Shown here piece after piece: positions 1 to 6,990 of a stretch of DNA of 19,225 nucleotides (position 1 is the stretch's first letter; every line of letters begins with the position of its first letter). The DNA comes from an uncultured Novosphingobium sp. (lineage in GTDB: Bacteria > Pseudomonadota > Alphaproteobacteria > Sphingomonadales > Sphingomonadaceae). The stretch spans positions 1 to 19,225 of the forward strand of contig CALMBN010000082.1 in NCBI GenBank assembly GCA_937860195.1, in the 5' to 3' direction. The notes below the pieces were generated by a model that was not told where the DNA came from, made no database searches, and worked only from the letters and a program-made list of their open reading frames with translations. The position numbers and the translations under genes are program-made.

Positions 1-223
1 TCAGGTGATTGTCGATCGCGAGAATGCCCGACGGCATCTGTCATTCGGCTATGGCATCCATCGTTGTGTCGGGGCCCGCGTGGCCGAACTGCAACTGACC
101 ACACTGCTGGAGGAACTGGGCAAACGCCGCCTGCGGGTTGACGTGGTGGAAGAGCCCGAACGGGTCGCGACCTGCTTTGTCCATGGCTACAGGAAGGTGA
201 TGGTCAAGCTGTCGCACTACTGA
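1..223 (+). CDS. Cytochrome P450, C-terminal fragment (5' end outside window)
   Basis: Only the last 73 or so residues are present; the reading frame is open to the left edge. The haem-binding signature of P450s is clear: FGYGIHRCVG, matching F-G-x-G-x-H-x-C-x-G, with the haem-thiolate cysteine codon at 65-67. The helix after it (ARVAELQL) is also typical. Bacterial P450s of this class are soluble monooxygenases of about 400 residues that need a ferredoxin partner. No ferredoxin is seen here, but it could lie upstream. The stop codon shares one base with the start of the following TetR gene (TGATG), so the two are probably co-transcribed. The substrate cannot be inferred from this fragment. 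An in-frame GTG at position 5 is internal, not a start. Confidence 0.93.
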   Translation, partial: QVIVDRENARRHLSFGYGIHRCVGARVAELQLTTLLEELGKRRLRVDVVEEPERVATCFVHGYRKVMVKLSHY

Positions 224-861
224 TGCGGACCAAAGACCGGATCGTCGAAACCGCTCGGGTCCTGTTCAATGAACAGGGCTATGGCGCGGTCTCGGTTGCG
301 GCACTGGCTTCGGCCTGCGGAATAGCTGAAGGCAATCTTTGGTACCATTTCAAAACCCGCCGCGCCTTGCTTGATGCGCTGGGCGAGCGGTTTGCCGACG
401 CGATCGAGACGCGGTTGACGCTGGTTCCGGGCGGCGATCCGGTGGCCGGCTACGCCCGGCTGCTCGACGCAATCATTGCCGAATTCCGCGACTTCCGCTT
501 CCTCTACCGCGACCAGCGCTCTTATGGCGAACACGGTGAGCGGGTGGCCGCACAGGCACCGAACTGGATCGAGCGGACCTACCTTCAATTCGAATCGCAC
601 CTTGGCGCGTTGGCAGCAGCCGGACTGCTCGACTGGCCGCAAGAACGCCTGCGCGACCTGGCGATCAATTCGACGATCATCCTGCGCTATGGCCTCGATC
701 ACTATCGCGAACTGGGCGAGCCGACCGGAACCGGGACCGGCGCGGTCCGGCGCACCTTGCTGCGCCACCTGACGCTGTTCGAATATCGGCTGGAGGTTGG
801 CACCGCTGCCCAGCTTCGCGCCGCGATCGAAGTGATCGAAGCCGAAGCGCTGGCGGCCTAG
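223..861 (+). CDS. TetR/AcrR family transcriptional regulator
   Basis: The protein has 212 residues, a normal length for the family. The N-terminal 55 residues form a TetR-type DNA-binding domain: RIVETARVLFNEQGY as helix 1, then a helix-turn-helix around residues 25-45 with the typical GNLWYHFKTR stretch. The C-terminal two thirds would bind a ligand and dimerise; no specific ligand can be named. The ATG overlaps the P450 stop by one base (TGATG), so translation is probably coupled and the regulator may control the P450 gene and its upstream partners. It converges with the MFS gene on the other strand, and both stop codons lie inside one CTAG at 858-861. Confidence 0.9.
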   Translation: MRTKDRIVETARVLFNEQGYGAVSVAALASACGIAEGNLWYHFKTRRALLDALGERFADAIETRLTLVPGGDPVAGYARLLDAIIAEFRDFRFLYRDQRSYGEHGERVAAQAPNWIERTYLQFESHLGALAAAGLLDWPQERLRDLAINSTIILRYGLDHYRELGEPTGTGTGAVRRTLLRHLTLFEYRLEVGTAAQLRAAIEVIEAEALAA

Positions 862-2099
862 GTCAGGACCTCAACCTGCTGGATAGGCGGCACGGCCCAG
901 CGCCACCACAGTGCGCCCGATCCAGACACCAGTGCCGCGATCGTAAATGCATAGCCATAGGATCCCAGGCGATCGATGATCACGCCAGTAATGATCGGCC
1001 CGATGATTCCCGCCGCATTGCCGACCGCGTTTTGTATTCCAACCCAGCCACCGGCAGCGCGCGGCCCTGAAAAGATCTGCGCCACTGCATAGAGGTTGAC
1101 CGAGACGAAGCCTGAACCGATCCCGGCCAGGATCAGACACGCGCCAAGCTGCCACGGCCCGTGCGCAAACCAAACACCGGCAATCGCAGCGCCGACCGCC
1201 GCCTGCGCCACGATCATTGTGCGCCGCCGCAGCGCCGCTTCATCGCGCCCGCGCGCCACCGCCCGGTCTGACAATCGTCCGGCAGCAAGCGCCGCAATCC
1301 CCTGGGCGGTGAAGCTCAGCGTTGTCAGCAACGTCATCTCAGTGATCGAATAGCCCAGCGTCTTGGTCAGATAGAGCGGCAGCCAGGCCAGCAGGAAGTA
1401 GAACCCATAGTTCGACATGAAATGCGCAACCCCCATCAGCCACAGCGCCGGCAGCCGCAGCAGTCGGCCGAGCGGCACGGGCTCGACCACCGGGGTGGTC
1501 ATGCTTTTGGAGCGCAGCGGGGCCGATGCGAAGTGCCACGGGACAAGCCAGAGCAGAGTGACCAGGCCAAAGATCCAGAAGATCGGCCGCCAGCCTGCAA
1601 CCGCCAGAATTGCGCCTCCGGCCAAAGCCCCAACCGCCGGACCGAACGCCAGCGCCGCACCGATCAGGGCATTGGCGCTGCCGCGCTTTTCGGCTGGAAC
1701 CTCGGCGGCAAAGATCTTGGAACTGCCGGGAAAGGCGATGCTTTCCCCAAGGCCCAGCAACAGCCGCAGCGCAATCAGCAGGCTGATCCCATGAACAAAA
1801 CCCATCAGCACGGTCGCCACTGCCCACAGCGCGATTCCGGCTGCAAACATGCGGTAAACGCAGAACCGGTCGCATAGCCAGCCGACGAAAATGCAAAGCG
1901 GCGCATAGACCCAGAAGAACGCCGAAACCGCGATGCCAAAACCGGTCGCAGACAATCCCAGCTCGGCCTTCATCAGCGGCGCCGCCACCCCGATCGCGCC
2001 GCGATCAACATAGTTGAGCAGCACCGACAGCGCCAGCAGCGCCACGATCCACCCGATCCGCGCGGCCGATGCGCGTGCGCTGTTTGCCGTGTTCGCCAT
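858..2099 (-). CDS. MFS transporter, ACS (anion:cation symporter)-like
   Basis: This is a 413-residue integral membrane protein with about twelve hydrophobic segments. The start is typical of the ACS branch of the major facilitator superfamily: LNYVDRGAIGVAAPLM in helix 1, then GWLCDRF at the helix 2-3 loop, and LGLGESIAFPGSSK in helix 4. ACS members usually import organic anions such as sugar acids, phthalate or hydroxylated aromatic acids by proton symport. The substrate here is not evident. The start ATG at 2099 follows a G-rich ribosome-binding site. The gene is transcribed convergently to the TetR gene and divergently from the asparaginase-like gene, with only 67 bases between the two starts. 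Confidence 0.88.
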   Translation of the reverse strand: MANTANSARASAARIGWIVALLALSVLLNYVDRGAIGVAAPLMKAELGLSATGFGIAVSAFFWVYAPLCIFVGWLCDRFCVYRMFAAGIALWAVATVLMGFVHGISLLIALRLLLGLGESIAFPGSSKIFAAEVPAEKRGSANALIGAALAFGPAVGALAGGAILAVAGWRPIFWIFGLVTLLWLVPWHFASAPLRSKSMTTPVVEPVPLGRLLRLPALWLMGVAHFMSNYGFYFLLAWLPLYLTKTLGYSITEMTLLTTLSFTAQGIAALAAGRLSDRAVARGRDEAALRRRTMIVAQAAVGAAIAGVWFAHGPWQLGACLILAGIGSGFVSVNLYAVAQIFSGPRAAGGWVGIQNAVGNAAGIIGPIITGVIIDRLGSYGYAFTIAALVSGSGALWWRWAVPPIQQVEVLT

Positions 2100-2166
2100 G
2101 CTCTATCCCCCCAACCTGTTCAGGCAAGGCTAGCATGAAACGGTTCGGCTGGGCTATGCCCGCACC

Positions 2167-2661
2167 ATGACCAGCCAATCCATCCTTGTGCTCACCACCG
2201 GCGGGACAATCGACAAGAACTATTTCGATGCGCTGTCCGAATATCAGATCACCGACAGCGGCATCCCGGCCCTGCTCAAGGAAGCGCGCGTCGCGCTGCC
2301 GTTCCGGGTGCTGGAACTGATGCGCAAGGACAGTCTTGACCTGACCGACGCAGACCGCCTTCTGATCGCCAGCGCCGCGCGTGAGGCTCCCGAAACCGGA
2401 ATTGTCGTCACCCACGGGACCGATACCATGACGGAAACTGCCAAGGTGCTTGCCGCCGAAGTTCCCGGAAAGACGATCGTCCTGACTGGCGCGCTCAGTC
2501 CTGCGCGGTTTGCAGAGACCGATGCGCATTTCAATCTGGGCATGGCCTTCGCCGCTGCGCAGATCGCCGGTCCCGGGGTGTGGATCGCGATGAGCGGCCA
2601 GGTGTTTGACGCTCTAAGGGTGCGCAAGGACCGTACGGCAGGCCGGTTTGTCGCGATTTAG
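2167..2661 (+). CDS. Short single-domain asparaginase-like protein
   Basis: The 164-residue protein matches the N-terminal domain of type I/II L-asparaginases. TTGGTID at residues 10-16 holds the first catalytic threonine (T14), and VTHGTDTM at 81-88 holds the second threonine-aspartate pair (T85, D86). LTGALSP and FNLGMAF follow as in the full-length enzymes. The C-terminal domain of about 150 residues is absent, and the protein ends right after VRKDRTAGRF. Stand-alone versions of about this size are known and annotated as asparaginase domain proteins, so I do not call it a pseudogene. Full-length enzymes complete the active site with a neighbouring subunit, so activity on asparagine is uncertain. 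No good ribosome-binding site is seen before the ATG. Confidence 0.85.
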   Translation: MTSQSILVLTTGGTIDKNYFDALSEYQITDSGIPALLKEARVALPFRVLELMRKDSLDLTDADRLLIASAAREAPETGIVVTHGTDTMTETAKVLAAEVPGKTIVLTGALSPARFAETDAHFNLGMAFAAAQIAGPGVWIAMSGQVFDALRVRKDRTAGRFVAI

Positions 2662-2715
2662 GGTCAGCAGTTTGAGCAGTTCTGACATTGCGCGACCATG
2701 GTCGAGGCAATCGTC

Positions 2716-2820
2716 CTACTGGGCCAGGACCGCCCGGATCGTCAGCGAAAGCAATCCAAGGGCCAGTACGCTGGCCAGCCAGATTCCGACGAACCAGCCA
2801 AGCTGTCGGGCGCGTTCCAT
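2716..2820 (-). CDS. Small membrane protein of cytochrome bd oxidase, DUF2474-like
   Basis: I translated this 34-codon gene by hand; it is too short for most gene callers. It starts MERARQLGWFVGIWLASVLA and continues as one hydrophobic helix to ...RAVLAQ. The sequence resembles DUF2474, a family of roughly 40-residue single-helix proteins encoded after cyanide-insensitive cydAB genes, and is analogous in position to CydX. The ATG overlaps the cydB stop by one base (TGATG), which supports translational coupling. CydX-type subunits stabilise the haem site of subunit I; a similar role here is an inference. The assignment rests on size, position, topology and the RxLGWFxxIWLAS pattern. Confidence 0.8.
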   Translation of the reverse strand: MERARQLGWFVGIWLASVLALGLLSLTIRAVLAQ

Positions 2821-3818
2821 CAATGGTAACCCTCACTTCCAACTTTGCCCCGAAACACCCAATAGGCCCATATCGTGTAGGCAAGGATCACTGGCACCAG
2901 CACACCCGCGCCCACCAGCATAAACACCTGACTGCGATAAGGAGCGGCAGCCTCCCAGATGGTGACACGGGCCGGGATGACATGGGGCCAGATCGAAATC
3001 CCCAGACCGACCAGGCACAAGCCGAACAGGGCCAGCGCATAGAGAAAAGGCTGCACGTCTTTCTGGCGGGACAGGCTGCGATAGAACAGGAACGTGACGA
3101 TCACGGTAGCCAGCGGGATCTGCGCGGTTGCCAGCACGCCGGGATAGCTTAGCCAGCGGGCGGAATATTGCGGTTCCAGTGTCAGGGTCATCGCGCTGAC
3201 AATGCCGATCATCAGCAGCAGGGCGATGCCGAGCCGCCCGGCATAGGTGACTGCCTGCCGCTGCAAGCCGCCTACCGTCTTCCAGTTGAGCCAGCATGCG
3301 CCAAGCAAGCTGTACCCCGCCATCAGCCCGATTCCGCACAGGACCGAGAAAGGCGAGAGCCATTCCCACCAGCCCCCGGCATAGGCGCGGCCGCTGATGG
3401 TGATGCCTTGCAGCAACGCACCAAGCGTGACCCCTTGGGCAAACGTAGCGACGGACGATCCGAGCGTGAACGCGCGGTCCCACAGTTCGCGATGCGCCGG
3501 GTCGCGCCAGCGAAACTCGAACGCTACCCCGCGCAGCACCAGCCCCAGCATCATTGCAGTCAACGGCGCGTAAAGCGCGGGCAGGATGATCGCATAGGCG
3601 AGCGGAAAGGCCGCCAGCAGCCCGCCACCACCCAGCACCAGCCAGGTTTCGTTTCCATCCCAGACCGGTGCGATGCTGTTCATCGCGGTATCGCGGTCTG
3701 GCCCGACCTTGAAGAAAGGGAACAGGATCCCGATGCCCAGATCGAAACCATCCATGATGACATAGGCGACAATCGCGAAACCGATAATTCCGGCCCAGAT
3801 GACGGTGAGATCGATCAT
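2820..3818 (-). CDS. cydB: Cytochrome bd-type quinol oxidase subunit II
   Basis: The 332-residue membrane protein begins MIDLTVIWAGIIGF, then YVIMDGFDLGIGILFPF and IAPVWDGNETWLVLGGGGL, all hallmarks of CydB. These lie in its first transmembrane helices and the adjacent loop. Subunit II supports the haem-bearing subunit I in quinol:oxygen oxidoreduction at the cytoplasmic membrane; the reaction generates proton motive force but does not pump protons. The length is usual for the cyanide-insensitive (CIO) branch. The start overlaps the cydA stop in an ATGA. The stop overlaps the start of the small DUF2474-like gene. Together they form the 3' end of the sulfide gene cluster. Confidence 0.96.
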   Translation of the reverse strand: MIDLTVIWAGIIGFAIVAYVIMDGFDLGIGILFPFFKVGPDRDTAMNSIAPVWDGNETWLVLGGGGLLAAFPLAYAIILPALYAPLTAMMLGLVLRGVAFEFRWRDPAHRELWDRAFTLGSSVATFAQGVTLGALLQGITISGRAYAGGWWEWLSPFSVLCGIGLMAGYSLLGACWLNWKTVGGLQRQAVTYAGRLGIALLLMIGIVSAMTLTLEPQYSARWLSYPGVLATAQIPLATVIVTFLFYRSLSRQKDVQPFLYALALFGLCLVGLGISIWPHVIPARVTIWEAAAPYRSQVFMLVGAGVLVPVILAYTIWAYWVFRGKVGSEGYH

Positions 3819-5221
3819 GTGACGGCTCCATCGACAACCGCAAGCGCCGGCGTAATCCCCGCCGAACGGATCGGTGCACCATCGAGTGCAGCCTCATGCG
3901 CTTCGGGCGGCTTCTTCATAAGCTTGAGCAGATAGCCAATTCCAGCGCCAAACACCGCGAAGTATACCACCACGAATGCCAGCAGCGAGATGGCGACGGC
4001 GGGTGCATCGAGCGGGGATGCGCTTTGGCTGGTCCGCAGCAGACCGTAAATGGTGAAGGGCTGCCGACCGACCTCGGTCGTCACCCAGCCGGCCAGCACT
4101 GCGATAAAGCCCGATGGCCCCATGGCAATTGCCGTACGGTGCATCCAGCGCCATTCATACAGCCCCTTGCGCGCGCGCGCGATCAAGCTCCACAGGCCCA
4201 GTCCCAGCATGGCGAAGCCAAGGCCAACCATGATCCGGAACGACCAGAAGACGATGCTGACGGGCGGCTCATCGCGATCGGGGACAGTGTCGAGACCGTT
4301 CATCGGGGCATTCGGGTCGTGCTTGAGGATCAGTGACGACATCTTTGGGATTTCTAGCGCGTAATCGACGCGCTTTTCCGCACTGTTGGGCACGCCGAAC
4401 AGGATCAGCGGCGCACCTTCGGGATGGCTCTGATAATGGCCTTCCATCGCCATGATCTTGACCGGTTGATGCTCCAGCGTGTTGAGGCCGTGCAGGTCGC
4501 CGGCGAAAATCTGGATCGGCGCGACGATGGCGGCCATCCACATTGCCATCGAGAACATCTTGCGCGCGCCGGGGTTGGTCTTGTCATTCAGCAGGTGCCA
4601 CGCACCAACCGCGCCAACGGCAAAGGCGGTCGTCAGATAAGCCGCGATCACGGTGTGGACGAGGCGATAGGGGAAACTGGGGTTAAAGATGATTGCAGTC
4701 CAGCTTGGTCCCGGCACGAACTGGCCGTTGGGCGCAATCTCAAAGCCGGTCGGAGTCTGCATCCAGCTGTTGACCGAAAGAATCCAGAACGCCGAGATGA
4801 ATGTGCCCAGCGCCACAGCGCAAGTCGCTGTGAAGTGCAGCTTGCGACCAACCTTGTTGATGCCGAACAGCATCACGCCCAGAAATCCGGCTTCCAGGAA
4901 GAACGCTGTCAACACTTCATAGGCCATCAGCGGGCCAATTACTGGCCCGGCCTTGTCCGAAAACACCGACCAGTTGGTGCCGAACTGATAGGACATGACG
5001 ATGCCGGAAACGACACCCATCGCGAAAACCACGGCAAAGATCTTCAGCCAGTAGCGATAGAGGTTGGCATAGACGCCTTTGCCCGTTCTGAGCCACAGCC
5101 CTTCGAGCACAGCGAGGAAGCTCGCCAGCCCGATGGAAAAAGCCGGAAAGAGAAAGTGAAAGCTGACAGTGAAAGCGAACTGTGCGCGGGCGAGAACGAT
5201 CGCCCATTCCTGTTCGATCAT
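3815..5221 (-). CDS. cydA: Cytochrome bd-type quinol oxidase subunit I, short Q-loop (CIO-like)
   Basis: I place the start at 5221, giving 468 residues. This ATG overlaps the upstream sulP stop as ATGA and has GAGG a few bases before it; a start at 5242 would add seven residues and lacks these signs. Haem and quinol residues of CydA are conserved: H22, in the sequence RAQFAFTVSFHFLFP (high-spin haem), H189 in RLVHTV and M331 in FRIMVG (haem b558), E102 and E110 (proton path), and GDLHG with K255 and E260 near the quinol site. The periplasmic Q-loop is short, and GRQPFTIYGLLRTSQS replaces the E. coli GRQPW. Both features point to the CIO type. This oxidase class is generally resistant to cyanide and sulfide, which fits its place after the SQR gene. 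Confidence 0.96.
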   Translation of the reverse strand: MIEQEWAIVLARAQFAFTVSFHFLFPAFSIGLASFLAVLEGLWLRTGKGVYANLYRYWLKIFAVVFAMGVVSGIVMSYQFGTNWSVFSDKAGPVIGPLMAYEVLTAFFLEAGFLGVMLFGINKVGRKLHFTATCAVALGTFISAFWILSVNSWMQTPTGFEIAPNGQFVPGPSWTAIIFNPSFPYRLVHTVIAAYLTTAFAVGAVGAWHLLNDKTNPGARKMFSMAMWMAAIVAPIQIFAGDLHGLNTLEHQPVKIMAMEGHYQSHPEGAPLILFGVPNSAEKRVDYALEIPKMSSLILKHDPNAPMNGLDTVPDRDEPPVSIVFWSFRIMVGLGFAMLGLGLWSLIARARKGLYEWRWMHRTAIAMGPSGFIAVLAGWVTTEVGRQPFTIYGLLRTSQSASPLDAPAVAISLLAFVVVYFAVFGAGIGYLLKLMKKPPEAHEAALDGAPIRSAGITPALAVVDGAVT

Positions 5222-6987
5222 ATCAATCCTCTTGCGAGCCACAGATCATCGTTGGGTTTAGGCGCATCTTCTTCGTCCGCAATTGCAATAAGCGCACCAA
5301 AGGCGGCGTTTTGCGAAAGCCAGACCTTGCCGGTCAGATCATGCAGCAAGTGCGAACGTTCGAGCGCATCCATCACCGGCCCTTTGACCTCGGACAGGTG
5401 CAATTTGACGCCACCGTCGGCCAACCGGTGGTTAATCGCCTCGACACTTTCGAGCGCGGATGCATCGATACCGTTGACTGCCGAACACATCAGAATGAGA
5501 TGGCGAAGCTGCGGATGTTCCGCCACCTGCTCCAGGACGAACTCCTCAAGCCAGCGCGCATTGAGATAGGTCAGGCTCTCGTCGATCCGGATGGTCAGAA
5601 TGCGAGGGTCTGTGAACACCTTGTGGCGCTTTACATTGCGGAAATGTTCGGTTTCCGGAACCCGCCCGACAATCGCCGCATGGGGCCGCGAGGCGCGCCA
5701 CAGGAACAACGCGAGACTGAGCCCGACGCCGGCAATGACCCCGGGCTCAACCCCGGCCAGCAAAGTCACCAGAATGGTTGCGGCCATCGCTGCAAAATCC
5801 GGTTTCGAATAGCGCCAGACATGTTTCAAAGTGCCAAGATCGACCAGGCTCAGCACCGCGACGATGATCGTGGCCGCCAATGTCGCTATCGGCAGTGAGG
5901 CGAGGAACGGGGTCAGGAACAGCGCGGCAATTGCGATTCCGGCAGCAGTGAACGCCCCAGCTGCAGGCGTTTCTGCCCCTGCGTCGAAATTGACCACCGA
6001 GCGGGCAAAACCGCCGGTCACCGGATAGCCGCCGGTAAAGCTCGCCGCGACATTGGCAGCGCCAAGCCCGATCAGTTCCTGATTGGGATCGATCCGTTGG
6101 CGCTTTTTGGCAGCCAGCGTCTGCGCGACCGAAACGCTTTCGACAAAGCCGATCACCGACAACAACAGGGCCGGAACAGCAAGCCGCTGCCACAACGCAG
6201 GATCGAACAGTGGCACGGTAAAGGGCGGCAGACTCTGCGGGATCTTGCCGACGACTTTCACGCCTGCGGCTTCGAGATCGAACATAACCACGGCAAGCGT
6301 CGAGATGGCGACGGCGGCAATCGGCCCGGCTTTGGCGGTAAGGTCAGCCACGCGTGGCTTGAGGCCCAGCTTGATGAGCAACGGCTTCAGGCCCTTGCGG
6401 ACCCAGAACAGGAAGGCGGTTGCGGTGATACCGATGATCACCGTCGGAAGATTGGTGTGGCGCAGGTTCGCAAACAAGGTGTGCAACAATTCGGGCATCG
6501 CTTCGCCGCTCGCCTTGATGCCGAGGATCGATTTGAGCTGGCTCGTCGCGATAATCAGGCCCGAGGCGGTGATGAAGCCTGATACCACAGGGTGCGAGAG
6601 CAGGTTGGCTAGGAACCCCAATCGCAGCACCCCCATCAGAATCAGCAAGGCACCAGATATGAAGGCCAGCACCAGCGCTGCGGCGATGAATTCAGCGCTG
6701 CCCGGCGGCGCGATCGCGCTCGCCGCCGTCAATGTCATCAGCGAGATGACCGCAACCGGCCCAACCGCCAGCGAGCGGCTGGTCCCGAACAGGGCATAGG
6801 CGATGATCGGCAGGATCGAGGCGTAGAGTCCGATCTCGGGGGGCAGGCCTGCGAGCATGGCATAAGCCAGGCTTTGCGGGATCAACATGATGGTGACGAT
6901 CGCGGCGGCAACCAGGTCGTTGGTCAGCACCGTGCGGTTATAACCGCGTCCCCATTCAAGAATCGGCAGATATCGCCCCAGAGCCAT
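5218..6987 (-). CDS. SulP family anion transporter with STAS domain
   Basis: The protein has 589 residues. The N-terminal membrane part, with about 12-14 helices, carries the SulP signature IPQSLAYAMLAGLPPEIGLY at about residues 37-56. A C-terminal STAS domain spans about 458-572 and includes VNGIDASALESV, the usual conserved loop. SulP (SLC26-like) proteins move sulfate, bicarbonate or other anions across the inner membrane. Here the gene starts 3 bases after the SQR gene and overlaps cydA by 4 bases, so it sits inside the sulfide operon. Movement of sulfate, sulfite or thiosulfate is therefore a reasonable guess, but the direction and substrate are not shown by sequence. Confidence 0.92.
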   Translation of the reverse strand: MALGRYLPILEWGRGYNRTVLTNDLVAAAIVTIMLIPQSLAYAMLAGLPPEIGLYASILPIIAYALFGTSRSLAVGPVAVISLMTLTAASAIAPPGSAEFIAAALVLAFISGALLILMGVLRLGFLANLLSHPVVSGFITASGLIIATSQLKSILGIKASGEAMPELLHTLFANLRHTNLPTVIIGITATAFLFWVRKGLKPLLIKLGLKPRVADLTAKAGPIAAVAISTLAVVMFDLEAAGVKVVGKIPQSLPPFTVPLFDPALWQRLAVPALLLSVIGFVESVSVAQTLAAKKRQRIDPNQELIGLGAANVAASFTGGYPVTGGFARSVVNFDAGAETPAAGAFTAAGIAIAALFLTPFLASLPIATLAATIIVAVLSLVDLGTLKHVWRYSKPDFAAMAATILVTLLAGVEPGVIAGVGLSLALFLWRASRPHAAIVGRVPETEHFRNVKRHKVFTDPRILTIRIDESLTYLNARWLEEFVLEQVAEHPQLRHLILMCSAVNGIDASALESVEAINHRLADGGVKLHLSEVKGPVMDALERSHLLHDLTGKVWLSQNAAFGALIAIADEEDAPKPNDDLWLARGLI

Positions 6988-6990
6988 GCC

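Noticed and set aside
858..861. Shared CTAG stop of the converging TetR and MFS genes as a regulatory site
   Set aside because: Both stop codons being TAG inside one palindromic tetramer is a simple result of close packing; nothing more is seen.
2693..2704. Perfect 12-base palindrome CGACCATGGTCG between the asparaginase-like gene and the cyd genes, as a terminator
   Set aside because: There is no loop and no T run on either side, so it is not a convincing intrinsic terminator. An inverted GTCAG/CTGAC at 2663-2686 is also too weak.
2833..3897. Minus-strand open frame of 354 codons in another frame of cydB
   Set aside because: It overlaps cydB on the same strand, is arginine-rich and has no membrane helices or motifs; cydB is certain.
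4424..5569. Plus-strand open frame of 381 codons opposite cydA and sulP
   Set aside because: It lies across two clearly real genes on the other strand, has no recognisable domain and is rich in H, R, Q and D as antisense frames of GC-rich membrane protein genes usually are.
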